Shown: positions 11,294-26,743, counted from the first letter of the stretch. The stretch is 64,000 nt of DNA from Tetradesmus obliquus (GCA_030272155.1 CP126203.1:62001-126000), one strand, 5' to 3'. Notes: generated by a model from the letters alone, not told the origin. Program-made: numbers and translations.

Positions 11294-14005
11294 ATGAAGC
11301 GGCACTGGGCGCCGCTGGCACTGCTCATCCTCGCCGCGGCATGTCTGACCAGCAGCACAGCAGCCAAGCAGCAGAGCAGCACTGCGCTGCAGCAGGCCTG
11401 CGGAGGCCTGGGCCAGCTGTGCTGCGCGAGGTGCCCCCCAGGCACCCTAGCATCAGGTGAGGCACAGCCAGCTGGCAGCCCCTTCAACAGCCTGACTGCA
11501 GCAATTCTGGCAGGGTAACGTAGGACAGGGCTTGGAGGGCGCTGTGCGAGCAATGGCAGCAGGGAGGGACAACATCAGCGTGTGTCACTAGCTGGAGGAC
11601 TTCCCGGCTTTTGTTGCGTGTGTGTCACCAGCTGCCGGAGTTGCAGCAGATGCCGCTAGCAGTGGCTGCCTGGCCTCACGCACCTCCACGCTGCTGCTGC
11701 CGTGCAGAATGTGACGTCATGGAGTGCACGGGCGGCCGCGCCTGCTACATGTTTGCTAGCAAGGAGGCGGCCATCCCTGACGGCACGCGCCGCTTCCCAC
11801 AGGTCTGCCTGGACACGCCGCCGGTGAGTGGGCAGCAGTGACGCTGCTTGCACGGCGCAGCTGAGCCTGGCACGGCATCCCTGCAGCTTGACCTCCCATC
11901 AGCCTGCGAATGCTGTGTGGCGTGCGTGGCCGCATGCTGCAATGCAACCAGCAGCTGCAGCCACTGTGCTTGGACACGTCCGCTCAGTGACGCCCTGGGA
12001 CAGACCCAAGGGTGGCGCGTGCTGAGGCCGACTGCTTGCCACGGCCACTGCAGCAGCAGCTTTGCAGACCGCTGTGCTGGCTGCTGAGCCCAGTCCCCTC
12101 CTGCGTTGAACCTCTAGCAGCCTGTGCTTGCAGTGTGGCGTGCGGGACCACACCCAGTGGTGCAGCAATCAGCTTAAACTCGTCTCATCCTGTTGCAAGA
12201 CATATCCACAGCAGCCCTGAGCACGCACACAGCACCACAGCAGCACTGCTGCTGCCTGCTGACCCTCTGACACACACACCCGCCTGCTGCGCCGCCTGCC
12301 CCCCACCAGGCCTGCGGCCAGGCCGGTCAGCCGTGCTGCTTCAGCAGCGACCCCACGGCTGAGGCGGAGCGCTGCGGCCCGGGGCTGACGTGCATCGTGG
12401 AGGGCGTGGGCTACGGCGGCACCGCCATGTTCACGCGGCTGACGGCAAACCCGGGGCTGGTGCGCTCAGGCGCGGTCATGGGCACCTGCAGGTGCGGTGG
12501 GGAGGGGGGCAGAGGTATGCCAAGCGGCTGTGTTTGGGTGCGTTGAGGCGGCAGCTGCCCGTGCAGCGCAGCTACAAGAAGTACTTGCAGCAGGCAGCTG
12601 GGGGCAAGAGCAGCAGGGCCTGTGCTTTGGCAGCTGACACATTCCGGCAGTCACACGGGTACAAGGCGCGGGAGTGCGCAGTGCAGCCCTGATCAGCTGT
12701 CGCGCTGCTTCCTCTTTACCCCTGCCACTTTCAAACAGCATGCCTGCCGTGCTGCCCGGCTGCCTCATGGACAACATAATCGCAGGAAGCTGAGCACAGC
12801 CACATGCGGCAAGCGCTGGTACCCGTGTGGCGCAGCAGCGCGGCGCATCGGCTGCGCTGAGAAAGAGCTGCTGTGCGGGCCACAGGTGCGGCTGGGACAG
12901 ATACGGTCGGGTCATGTGGGCGGCAGACGGTCTCGGCTGCGAGCAATGCTGTTCCTGCAAGCAAGTGTGAGCTGCTATGCGGGCCGCAGGTGCGGCGTAG
13001 CTGGCCGCTGCTGCGCAAGGCAGGCAGCGGATCATCAACAGCAATACTCTTCCTGCAAGCAACAGCCTTATGCAGCCTTGAGCATGCTGCAGGACCCAAT
13101 CAGTACCCAGGGCTGCCCCTCTCAGCTCGCTCACTGCTCCGCCTCCACGTAGACCACCTGTGCTCTGTCATCACCACTTGTCATGCGCAGCATCTTGCTT
13201 TCCAAAGTAGAAAACAATCTCATCAACCCACACCTGGACCTACCTTCCCCGCCCTCTCCACCTCGCCCCCGCCCCGCTCCACCTCCCCACACACCCGCAG
13301 GACTACTGCGCCTCCCCTGCAGACACCATGCTGGGCGCCCCCCGCTGCCTGCCGCTCCCCCCGCGCTGCGGCTCCAAGAACAACGGCTGCTGCCCGCCCA
13401 ACAAGGACGGTGTAGTGCGGGAGCGCTGGCTGCTGGACCCCACCCAGCCTGTGCCCTACTGCACAGACGGTGCCAGCTTCTGCGTATGGAAGGTGGCGGA
13501 CTACAAGCAGCAAGGCCTAACACCACTCAACTCTGGCGGCGGCGCGCGCAGCCTCACTTGGGATGGGTATTTCCAGCGCGGCTATGGCACCAGCCGCTGC
13601 GCGCCGCTGCCGCCAGCGTGCGGCAACCCTGGCGAGCCATGCTGCCCCAGCATGATTGACCAGCGCATCTCCGGCATGGTGCACAACCGGCGCTTCAAGT
13701 ACCAGCCCTGCAATTATGCGGCGGCTGGGAAAGATGGCATCTACTGCCGCGGCAACTGGCAGGCGGCGCTGCTGTTTGCGGGCGGGCAGATCGGCACGTG
13801 CACCCTCAACACACCCGACTGCGGGACGCTCGGCAAGCAGTGCTGCAGGGAAGATGTGCCGGAGGTGGGGCCTGTCACGCGCTGCGAGGTGCGGCAGCCG
13901 GCCGGCACGCACTACTGCAATGCGGCCAATGTGTGCAGCAGGTGCCCCGCTGTGCCCACCACGCCGGAGCAGAAGGCTGACTGCAGGGCGCCCGCCAGGG
14001 GCTGA
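11294..14005 (+). CDS. Secreted cysteine-rich protein with repeated CG-x4-CC motifs
   Basis: Five exons join in phase to 421 residues: 11294-11456, 11708-11823, 12310-12491, 12786-12885, 13301-14005. MKRHWAPLALLILAAACL is a clear signal peptide. A recurring module begins CG..G..CC: CGGLGQLCC, CGQAGQPCC, CGNPGEPCC and CGTLGKQCC, plus a variant CGSKNNGCC. Each is followed by further Cys and a short loop (CGPGLTCIVEG is one example). This looks like a small disulfide-bonded domain repeated at least five times, as in cell-wall or extracellular matrix proteins. No enzymatic motif is visible and I do not recognise the family. The 3' edge of exon 4 (ELLCGPQ plus donor) is repeated inside the following intron at 12969-12999. 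Confidence 0.75.
12866..12999 (+). repeat. Donor-edge copy of Cys-rich gene exon 4
   Basis: The end of exon 4 and its donor (GAGCTGCTGTGCGGGCCACA then GGTGCGG, 12866-12892) recur at 12969-12995 with two base changes and an intact GGTGCGG donor. The neighbouring bases TTCCTGCAAGCAA also recur further on. The copy has no acceptor in phase and is taken as a pseudo-exon. Confidence 0.8.
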
Positions 14006-15423
14006 CGCGGCAGCCGGGCGGGGCTCTTCCTTTCACCGGACGGAACTTTCTCTTGCTAAATTCAAAGACAGACAGCGTGCCGAATGTGCATGGTGCAGGC
14101 ATCGAGACATGGCGCCTGTGCATGTGTGGGGGTGGGGGTAGCAGGGAACTGGGGTACTGTCAGGTGGGGGTGTTAGGTGGTAAGTGTGGGTTGTTTGCAG
14201 CTGGTCTGTGCAGCTGCAGCAGCTGCCTGTGCTGTGGCAATAGTAGGCTAGCCAGAGCGTGGGAGTGTTAGGCTGTGGGTGCTGCGGGGTTAAGTTATGG
14301 TGATAGTTTGCGGGGTGACTACCCCGCTAGTAGTACTAGCGGCAGGTAGCAGCAGCCCTCTTAGCTGTGAGTGCCAGCACCATAGTGGCAGGCCTGGCGC
14401 CTTGAAACAAGTGTGCCGTGCTGAAGTGTTGGTAGCGACCTGGGGTGCTGCGCTGACGCCACGCCAAGGCATCATGCGATTGCCTGCTTCCCTGTTACTT
14501 GATTTGACATGACAGTAACACCCTGGCGGGCTGACTGTGCCTGCTGATGTTGGCAGCGACGGTGTGGCAACGCAGCTCTGAGCGCACGGAAACCGCCACA
14601 CCATTTCAGGCATGTCTGTCAAACCGCCACACCATTTCAGGCATGTCTGTCAAACCGCCACACCATTTCAGGCATGTCTGTCAATAGACAGCTGCTACTA
14701 TGTCTAGTTGACCACGCAGGCATGATCATGTCTAGTAGACTGCCGACGGATCATTGATTATTGGCCGTCAGCCGCAAAAGCTGCATACTATTTCTGGTGG
14801 ATTGCGCAGGCGCTGTGGTGTGCAGCATGTGGTTTGGCTGAGCTGGGTTGCTGCAGGCACAGCTAGGTTCATGCAGTGTGGGTGCATGCATTCCTTGCAG
14901 CATCGGCAAGCGCTCAGGCTGCCGTAGCTGCCCCTGCCTGCCACTGGTGAGGCTGGCGCGCACTGGCAGCTGCCACGAGTTCTGATTGCGCAGCAGTGAT
15001 GAGGCTGGAATTGAGACAAATTCAATCGTGAAAGTGTGCTGCTGCTTCCTGATTGCATAACAAGCATGTGTTTTGCAAGCAGGTTTACACATAGTCGCGT
15101 CGGTGCCACTTGACATGGTGATAGCCGCTGCTGGCTCAGCGCGGTGGTGACGCCGCAGCCCTGATGCTGCCTCAGTGCTCATCAAGAGGTGGAGACTGGC
15201 CTTCCGCGCACTGGCAAGCATCATGCAGGGCTGGTCACTGCAACCCACGTAACAGCATGTTAGTAACCAGGTGACATGCTAGTACCCAGGCAGGGTTTCA
15301 TACCGCCACGTGACGACAACCCGCTTTCTCGTCAGCACAACTGCCTGCATCGTGTTCTTTATTTGGCATAATTGCCACATTAGCACTGACCGGGCCTGAT
15401 TGTGGCAACAAGTCGACAGCAGC
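14006..15423. other. 1.4-kb intergenic region
   Basis: No gene is seen. It contains the 3' flank of the Cys-rich gene, a 31-bp x3 tandem repeat and presumably the promoter of the decarboxylase gene. A T/G-rich stretch at 14100-14350 is unlike the CAG-rich surroundings. Confidence 0.45.
14590..14682 (+). repeat. 31-bp x3 tandem repeat
   Basis: Three identical copies of a 31-bp unit beginning AAACCGCCACACCATTTCAG occupy 14590-14620, 14621-14651 and 14652-14682. There is no coding potential across it. Confidence 0.97.
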
Positions 15424-15760
15424 ATGAACTGCAGTACGTGCTGGCACAGTCCGGGATGCGTGCCTGTCGCAAGCCGCAATTCGCTGTCACGTCACCAAAC
15501 ACACAAGTGTTATGCAAGTTTCAATCAAAAAGATGCGTGGCAGTCGGCCCCCCTGCTGGATGCCGTGCTTGAGCGCGGCAACAGGCTGCAGGACAAGCCC
15601 TTCCATGTGCCGGGCCACAAGGTGCGACACATGCAGCCGGAATGCCACTAAACGACGAATCTTACGATTTACTAGTGCGGGTGCATGGTTGAAGCTGGTA
15701 TTGTAGCCGTGGTGCTGCTGCTGGTGATGGGTGCTGCGGCCGCTGCTGCTGCAGCTGCAG

Positions 15761-15800
<40 letters not shown>

Positions 15801-16414
15801 TGCTTTTCATGCTCAGCCAGCGAACAAGTCTGGTCATAGTGCTTAACAATCAGGTCTGTTATGCTGCTTTGCTGCCTCTCCAGCGTGGCAGAGCGCTGGA
15901 CCCGGGCATGTGCCAGCTGCTGGGACTGCAGCCAGGCAGCGGCAGCAGCAGCAGCCAGCAGCAGCGCAACCCGCTGCAGTACGACCTGACTGAGCTGGCA
16001 GGTCGGAATCAGCAGGTTTTGGTTGTTGTTGGTCAACTGCTATGGGAGCAGCAGCAGCTTCATACAAGTGGCTCGGCTGCACTGCACACCACACACTATG
16101 ATCACAGCCCTAAGGCAAAGCTGCCACAGCAAGCTGCCAGGCGGCATGCTTCATCAGCTTTGCTGGCTGTGCGGCAGCCACCTGCTCCAGGGCATTGCAC
16201 TCACAGCAGAACTGCCATGCACCGCCGTCGCTGCAGCAGATGCACAAAATCACCTTTGTGATCACCGCCGTCGCTGCAGCAGATGCATAACTGTGCAGCA
16301 GATGCATAACTGTGCAGCGACCATGCGTCACCTAAGATTTGTGCGTCGTTCCGTATTGCACTCAACACGGAGTCACAGCAAGCATGCCAGCCTTGTCAAG
16401 CCAGCCAGTAAGAA

Positions 16415-16446
<32 letters not shown>

Positions 16447-19400
16447 AGGGCTTGACTACCTGTCCTCCCCCACCGGCGTCATCGCAGCAGCGCAGCAGGC
16501 GGGAGCAGCCACCTTTGGCGCGGACCACACCTGGCTGCTGGTCAACGGCTGCAGTGCAGGCATACACGCGGCAGTGATGGCCACTGTGAGGCCCGGCCAG
16601 GCCCTGCTGCTGGCACGCAACTGCCACCTGTCTGCATTTGCGGCCTGTGTGCTGGCTGGCTGCCGGCCTGTGTGGCTGCAGCCGGAGGAGGATGCGCTGC
16701 ATGGCGTGGCGCACTGCGTGACGCCGCAGCAGCTGGAGGCAGGGTTTAGGGATGCCCAGCAGCAGGGTTTAGAGGTGGCTGCAGTGCTGGTGGTGTCTCC
16801 CACCTACTACGGCGCCGTCGCACGTGTGCCAGGTACGTCTGCCCTTGTTTTATTGCCTGGTTGTAGCGGCTGGCCCAGCTCACCCCCAGATCCACTGCCA
16901 CAGCGCTTAGCTGTCAGCTGCGTGGCAGGCCCTCCTGCAGAACTCACATGCAGAACTCACATGCAGAACTCACATGCACATCACAGCAAAGATAAGCTGG
17001 CGCTTGCGAGCTGTCGGTGCCAGGCAGCTGTGTAAGGCCTCAACACTGGGTGCACTCGGGCACTGTGGCGCGCGTGGCGGGTGTTGGCTGTGGCAATGGA
17101 TGGGGTCTGGCACTAGCTGCTGGCCTCGCAGCGCAAGGCCTGCGCTGGCTGGGCGGTGTGTGCGCTAGGTGTGTGTGGTGTAAGGCGCAGCAGTCTAAGG
17201 CGTGTTGGTCGTGTGCCGCCCCGCCCCGGCCTTGCTTCATAGCAATGCCACTTTTTGAGTACCGAGAGTTCGTACACACCTGCACTAGTGTGGGGTGGTT
17301 GTGTATGTGCGTGTGGACTTAATGTCAGGTGCATCACTTCACTTATGTCACCTGGGTCTGCTGCTGCTGTATGTGGCTGCTGCAGAGCTGGCTGCGCTGT
17401 GTCATGCGCGGGGTGTGCCGCTGCTGGTGGATGAGGCGCATGGAGGCCACCTTGCTTTCCTGCAGCAGCATCGGGAGGAGTTACGGCAGCAGGAGGAGGA
17501 GTCACGGCGGCGGGAGGAGGAGTTGGAGCAGCAGTGGAAGGACCTAGAGCAGCACGGGGAGGAGTATGGGCAGCAGCATGAGAAGTTGGAGCAGCAGCAG
17601 GAGGAGATAAGGCAACAGGATGAGGAGCTGTGGCGGCAGCAAGTTGATTCACAGATGTATCAGGGGTCCCTACAGCAGCAGCACAAAGTCCTACAGCAGC
17701 AGCAGAAGGAGTTGACGCAGCAGCAGGAGCACTTGGCGCGGCAGCAGGAAGAGTTGCTGCAGCAGCAGGAGGAGGGATGGCAGCAGCAGCAGAAGGGCCT
17801 ACAGCAGCAGCAGAAGGGGCTGCAGCAGCAGCAGAAGGGTTTGCAGCAGCAGCTGGAGGGTCTGCAACAGCAGCAGGAGGGTCTACAGCAGCAGATAGAC
17901 GACCTGCGGGGGCAGGGGAATGGCGTAGAGCAGCAGCAGCAGGACCTACAGCAGGAGCAGGAGGACCTACAGCAGCAGCAGGATGGCGTAGCGAACCAGA
18001 CGGACTATCTGATACTGCAGCAGGAAACACTACAGGAGCAGCAGGCGGACCTACACTCGCGACAGCAGGTCGCAGCTGGCCAGCCAGCCGCAGGTGAGCA
18101 CAGGTTGTGGCTCCGCACGTCACCTGCAAGGTAGTACAGGACTTTCACTCCACCGCCTTTCTTCAGATGCAGGTTGCAGTCATCACAGCAGCATGCCCCG
18201 CTTGTTGTGCGGGGACTCGCCCGAGGTGTGCTTTTGTTTGGCTTGCCTGCATCGCAAATTTCCCCTAGCCATTCTTCCCAGGCCTGACGCCAGCCGCCGC
18301 AAACATCTTGACTCGCATGCACCGCAGGCCAGCCATCCAGCAGCAGCAGCAGTCTGTCTGCGCTGGCTGCTGGCGCCGACCTGGTGGCCCAGTCCAGCCA
18401 CAAGGTGCTGAGCGCGATGACGCAGGCGGCCATGCTGCACAGCCAGGGCAGCAGGGTGGACCCTGCCCGCGTCAGCAAGGCGCTGCAGGTGAGGCTGCTT
18501 ACTGCTCTGGTGTATGGGAGGGGGGGGGGGGGTGAGGGGAGGGGGCAGCCGCAGGGGCAGAGGCGTGTGGTTGGGCGGCACATGGAGAGGTTGATTCTGA
18601 GATGGCGTCAGCAAGGCGCTGCAGGTGTGTGGGCGGGGGCCTCCAGCTTGGAGGAGGGCCACGACGCGTCTACTGCAGTTTTGTCTGTCGGTGTAGCTCA
18701 GCCAGGTTGATTGTTGTGTAGCTACATATCAGCAGACGCCCGGCTTTTCTCTCAACTGCAATGCGGTTATGAAGGTGCTTTCCTACCCCTGCGTGGGTTT
18801 GTGCAGGTCACAGGGCTTTGGAAGGCAGGCCATGGTGAAGCAGGATGCACGACAGCACTGCAGTGCTGCTAGCAGGTGCCATAGTTTGAGTGCTGTACCA
18901 CCTCCCATTTGCGCTGTGTGCTGCCGCTGCTGCCGCTGCTGCTGCTGCTGCTGCTGCTGCTGCAGGTGCTGCAGACCTCCTCCCCAAGCTACCTGCTGCT
19001 GGCCTCCCTCGACGCAGCACGCCGCCACGCAGCCACACCAGGCACCTGGGACACCCCCCTGGCTGTAGCAGCAGCAGCACGGGCAGGCCTAGCAGCCATC
19101 CCAGGGCTGCTGCTGCTGCAGGGCGGCAGCTGCGGCAGTGAGGCCTCAGTGGGTGGCTGGGACCCTTTGAGGCTGGTGGTGAATGTGGCGGGGCTGGGGC
19201 TGAGCGGGTTTGATGCTGCGCAGTGGCTGGAGGAGCAGCACAGCATTGTACCCGAACTGGCCACAGCACAGGTGCGAGGCGTGTCAGCTGCTGCTGAGGC
19301 TGTGCATTCTGGCAGCACTTGAATTATTGGCATATGTTGCTGCTGAGCTGGCCACAGCACAGAGGTGCAACGAGGAGATGTGGGTACTGCAGGGTGTTGG

Positions 19401-19815
19401 CTGCTGCTGAGGCGTGTTGTTTGCCTGCGAACATGCGCTCATACACACGCAGGACTGCATGCTGATCAAAGCCATCCGCGTGCCTCCCCTGCTTCTGAGA
19501 AACGCTTCCGCCTGCCGCAACCTGCATTGCGCTGCTGCTGATGCCGCGCCTGACCTGCAGCTGGTGGTGCTGGTGGTGGGCCCAGGCAGCGTGATGGGCG
19601 ATGCAGAGGCGCTGCTGCACGGGTTTGACCAGCTCAGCAAGCTGCACCATGCACCACACAGTGCTGCTGCTGCCTCGGCCCAGCAGCCAGACGCAGGAGT
19701 AGCAGCAGGCAGCATACAGAACAGCACGGCTGCAATACACAGCAGCAGCAAGAGCAAGATCAACATATCACTACCTGTCAAACAGACAGCTGACGATGAG
19801 GACCAACCTATTAGC

Positions 19816-19875
<60 letters not shown>

Positions 19876-20178
19876 GATGCCCACCCTGGCCCCTCCCCCA
19901 TGTCGCCGCGTGACGCCTTCTTTGCCCCTACCCAGACTGTACCATTAGCTGCTGCTGCCGGCCGCATCAGCGCTGAGCTGCTGTGCCCCTACCCCCCAGG
20001 GGTGCCGCTGGTGTTCCCAGGGGAGCTGCTGACTCAGCGCGTGCTGGCACAGCTGACTGCCACACTGGCTGCTGGAGGGGTGGTGACAGGTGCTGCAGAT
20101 GCCACGCTGCAGACACTGCTGGTGATGGCGGAGCAGCAGCAGCAGCAGCAGCAGCCTGGTGGGCAGCAGCACAGCTAG
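15424..20178 (+). CDS. Orn/Lys/Arg decarboxylase-family PLP enzyme with coiled-coil insertion
   Basis: Seven exons join in phase to 830 residues: 15424-15621, 15884-16001, 16449-16832, 17386-18093, 18328-18488, 18966-19271, 19561-20178. The family removes CO2 from ornithine, lysine or arginine using pyridoxal phosphate, feeding polyamine synthesis. Visible landmarks are PFHVPGHK|RG across the first intron, YDLTELAGLDYLSSPTG, WLLVNGCSAGIHAAV, the cofactor Asp in LLVDEAHGGH (~249), the Schiff-base Lys in AQSSHKVLSAMTQAAMLH (~495), LQTSSPSYLLLASLD, and the C-terminal SAELLCPYPPGVPLVFPGE. Substrate cannot be decided. Between the Asp and the Lys, normally only about 30-40 residues apart, lies a ~210-residue Gln/Glu-rich heptad coiled coil encoded in one open exon. 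Exon 7 carries a 19-Gln run. The N-terminal ~45 residues could be an organelle-targeting extension. Confidence 0.9.
15758..15806 (+). repeat. (CTG)n microsatellite in decarboxylase intron 1
   Basis: About 16 near-perfect CTG triplets in sense orientation lie some 80 bases before the acceptor at 15883. Confidence 0.9.
16938..16976 (+). repeat. 13-bp x3 tandem repeat in intron 3
   Basis: The unit CAGAACTCACATG is repeated three times head to tail within decarboxylase intron 3. Confidence 0.93.
18470..18630 (+). repeat. Donor-edge copy of decarboxylase exon 5
   Basis: The last 20 bases of exon 5 (CGTCAGCAAGGCGCTGCAGG, ending at the donor after 18488) recur at 18606-18626, again followed by GTG. 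The copy lies in the following intron and has no upstream exon body. Confidence 0.85.
19251..19372 (+). repeat. Donor-edge copy of decarboxylase exon 6
   Basis: The exon 6 end GAACTGGCCACAGCACAG, followed by GGTGCGAGG, recurs at about 19350-19374 as GAGCTGGCCACAGCACAG then AGGTGCAACG. The two-base insertion displaces the donor, so the copy looks decayed. Confidence 0.75.
19820..19873 (+). repeat. Coding (CAG)n, poly-Gln tract
   Basis: A run of about 18-19 CAG codons in the last exon of the decarboxylase, between the small domain and the conserved C-terminal SPRDAFFAPTQ segment. The pure codon run suggests length polymorphism. Confidence 0.93.
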
Positions 20179-21790
20179 CAGTCTTTTCTGTTCATGTGGC
20201 GCTGTATGTGTGAGGGGCTATGCTTGGGTGCCACCAGTGGCAGCGTGGCGGGCGGCTGAGGTTGCAAGTGTGACTGCAACAGGATGGTGCCTAATGGATG
20301 CATGCAGTGTGCGCTGTGAGTCGTGGCCTCGCCTGCTGCTTGCAAGGCGCCACTGACGTGCCACGCCACACAGCATGGGTGTGATGGCGTCGGTCAGCTG
20401 CTGGCTTAGCATAACGTGTTCTTTGCATTGAGTTGCTGCAAGCATTGAGTAACATGTTCCGCAACAAGTAACGGTTGGCCGCAAACATGACTATCTACGT
20501 GCACGCCTTGCTGGTTGCATCACCACAGCCAGATGTGCAGGAGTGCATACTGCTACAAAAGCACCGCCACAGTGTCCTTTTGCTGGCATGGGGCTTGCTC
20601 CCATTTCATGTTCACCAGATGGATGTTACACCAGGAAAACAACAGGAACACAACCTTGCAACTGCTGGCGCACATAGCTGGCGGCCTGCCAACTTGGCAT
20701 GACGGTGAAGGCCCATAGGCCGCAATCTGCAACCTCTTACTGTTTTTCACGACAGCAGCCACCACCACTGGTGGCACTGTACAGCCAGCCAACGCTTAGA
20801 TGCCACGTGCATAAGGCTTGGCAGCAGCAGAAGAGGAACGCTGCCCGCCCGGCACGCGCCCCCAGGGGATGCAGATGTATGCATGCCTACAGTGCACAGC
20901 CTCAGGCTGGTCTATAATGTTCAAACGGTTCCTGCAGGCAGCTAGCTGCGCAGCGCTGCAGCGACTGATATCTGCAATCCAAATGCGGGACAAATCCAGA
21001 TGCACTAAGTTCATGCTCAAAGTGCAGCCACCAGACAGGTGCAAATACGATGACATGCGTGCAGTGCCCACACATTAGCGAACAGCGGCAAGTAGCATGC
21101 GTCAAGATCAATGCAATCAATAAGGCGCAGCAGCAGGGGACCCTTTCCCAGACGTGCTCAAGGAGCATGCATGTACATGTGCTGCAGCATTGCGGCAGGT
21201 GCATGCTGCTGCTGTGCCAGCCTGGCCTCAGCTGCATGCCCCGCGCAGCTGCAGCGTAGCAGCGCCTGGCACTACCGCTGCAGTGTGGTACAAATGTAGC
21301 TCAACCTGTTGTGGCTCATACAATCCAAGATGGTGCCAGGACCCACATGTAGCTATCCTCTCCCAAATGTAGCAGAGCATGCCTGGGCCAGATCAGCCAA
21401 GCACCCAGCCAATTTGGCGCGCGGTTTAGCCATGCCAAATGCCACAGAGAAAGCATGCACCTTCAACCCGTCTTCAGTAACACCATGCAGCACGGCAGCA
21501 ATCTGCTGATATGAACGCAGTGTATTCCTGTACTATCTAAGAAGGTGCTGCCGCTGCACTGGACAGTGTTGGACAGTGTTGTCAGTGGCCGCAGCCTATT
21601 GCAAACACATATCATGCTGATTATCAGAACAGGGATAGCCAGAGGGCCTTGACGTGCACCAGCCTACTAGCCTGCTTCTCAGCTTGGCTGCTCAAAAGGC
21701 CGTCCTGCCACCCTACAAGGCCAGCTTCTCTCCTGTGTAGCCCGTATTGCATGCTGCACCATCACCAATCACACCCTACAAAGCCAGCCC
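20179..21790. other. 1.6-kb convergent intergenic region
   Basis: The region lies between the 3' ends of the decarboxylase and the dehydrogenase. No gene, RNA or transposon is recognised. Short reading frames on both strands lack consistent codon use. Confidence 0.5.
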
Positions 21791-24975
<3,185 letters not shown>

Positions 24976-25304
24976 ATCTGCGGGGCTCGTACTGCAGCAA
25001 GCACTTCAGGCAACTGTTGCCGCTGCCCTGAAACTATTTTCATACCAGCGACAAGGGACACTAAACAGCTTCAATATATACCTGCTGCAGTTTTGAAACG
25101 TGTAATCGCTTTCTCACCGGGTTCTAAGCCTCAGTGGATGTTACATACGCCGTGAGGACGCAGGCGTTAGCCACACGTAGCGCCTCCTCCCATGACATTG
25201 CGGAGCAGCAACTCGTGCAATAAGATAACTTATATTGTATTGTCAACCCGGCAGGTTGATCAGTGCAGGGCAGGCATTTGGCAGCCGGTCCAGGGTTCAC
25301 CCTG
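24976..25304. promoter_or_regulatory. SDR promoter region and 3' flank of the next gene
   Basis: A 329-base gap upstream of the SDR start that also receives the 3' end of the minus-strand gene at 25305. No TATA box or other clear signal is seen. Confidence 0.35.
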
Positions 25305-25338
25305 TCACGGGCCTGCTCCGCTTCTGCTTCTGCTTCTA

Positions 25339-25390
<52 letters not shown>

Positions 25391-25652
25391 GGCCGGCTGC
25401 AGCTGCAGCTGTGCCTGTTGCCAGCAGCCTGCCATAGCCGTGCAGCTGCCGCAGCAGGGGCAGTGCTGCCTGCACCAGTGTTGGCAGCTGCGGCAGCACA
25501 TTAGGCATCACCTCAGACCACATGCACGCCAGCGTAAACATGAGCTGAAACGTGCCCAGCTGTGCGAGGCGGTCAACTGATGCATGCTGCAGCAGCTGCT
25601 CCAGGAGCCCTGCACAGCTGGCTAGCACATCTGCACATCAAGCAGCAGAAGT

Positions 25653-25685
<33 letters not shown>

Positions 25686-26474
25686 TGTACATTGCCTGCA
25701 ATGCGCCAAGTCAATCAACACTCATCACATCCAAATCATCTCTTTGTACACCATCCAAGTTTAGAGTACAGTGCTGCCAGTATAGTGTGCTTCTGTAATA
25801 GATTCTGCCAAGCTCTATGAAGCTGTGCATTGCCACTACAGCGCTTCTTCGGAACTACAAACTTTATCAGGAGTGCGCCACATATCACAATGCACAGGCC
25901 ACGCGCTACAGCGAGTGCTGTGCAACCCTCCCGCAGCAGCAAACACCACACCTGATTGCACCAGCTGCTCTGTCATGTCGGCTGTGAGATCAGCGACAGT
26001 GTGCCGTGTGCTCGCTCCTATGCAGTTCATCAGCAGCTCAGCGATGCCAGTCACCGCACGCATCCCGATGTACCAGACACTCTCAATGCTGCCAGGCTGC
26101 ATGTGGCCGCTGTCGAAGCTCTGCAGCGCTGCAGCGAGCTGCGGCGGCTGCTGCAGCCACACCAGCAGCAGCCCAGCACTGTGCACTGCCTGGGGACGCA
26201 GCACGCCTCTCACCAGCTGGAGTGCTGCTTCTTTGTCAGGTTCTGTGCTGGGCTCTTGAGGCAGAGCGTCAAACAGCTGCCGCAGGCTGCTGCTGCAGTT
26301 GAACAGCAGCGCCTGCTGTACTGCAGTTGGTGCAGCTGGCAGAGGTTGCTGCAGCAGCTGCGCTACCTCGGGGCTGCGCACCAGGCTGCTCAGCTCGCCA
26401 GCTGCATCCTCGGCTTGCTTTGCACGCTCAGCAGGTCTCACAGCAGCTGAGTCGTCGGGTGCTGTGCAAGGAGC
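25305..26474 (-). CDS. Helical protein of unknown function (5' end unresolved)
   Basis: Two exons are well supported: about 25952-26474 and 25305-25609. They join with a split Gly codon (QSG|LLEQLLQH). The sequence is almost wholly helical (LVRGVLRPQAVHSAGLLLVW, WYIGMRAVTGIAELLMNCIG, LGTFQLMFTLACMWSEVM), like alpha-solenoid (ARM or HEAT) proteins, but no family is recognised. It ends in a run of 15 Ser codons and an RSRSRSRSGAGP tail, a (CTG)n microsatellite read as Ser. The exon frame opens without an ATG, so at least one upstream exon is missing. A weak candidate is an ATG at 26694 (MLWFEATPYLGR) just downstream of a TATATAA on the minus strand, but the connecting splice acceptor would be poor. 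Confidence 0.5.
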
Positions 26475-26735
26475 CTGTAGACCTAGAGGCTGCTGCTGCT
26501 GCTATTGATTCGCTGCACTTGGAAGCCCATCCGATTAGCTGCAGTGCCAGGGGTACGTCAAAGGCTTGTGTTCAGCTTGTCTCAGACCTAAGATCAGATA
26601 GCTGTTGTGCCGCAGCGATGTAAGGGTGTAAGCATAAGAATGTGCGGGTTGTGCGTGTCCGTCCAAGGTATGGCGTTGCCTCGAACCAAAGCATGTGGCT
26701 GGACCTGTCGCTGAGCACCTGACGTATGATTCGAA

Positions 26736-26743
26736 TATTATAT
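26736..26743 (-). promoter_or_regulatory. Possible TATA box
   Basis: TATATAAT on the minus strand, 42-49 bases before a minus-strand ATG at 26694. It could be the promoter of the helical-protein gene, but the exon link is unproven. Confidence 0.25.

Noticed and set aside
17113-18129. 338-codon minus-strand Pro/Ala frame
   Set aside because: Antisense to the coiled-coil exon of the decarboxylase, which joins in phase to conserved PLP motifs on both sides.
26327-26623. Plus-strand frame containing VDLEAAAAAIDSLHLEAHP
   Set aside because: It looks protein-like over ~25 codons only, overlaps the better minus-strand exon and has no supporting start or splice sites.
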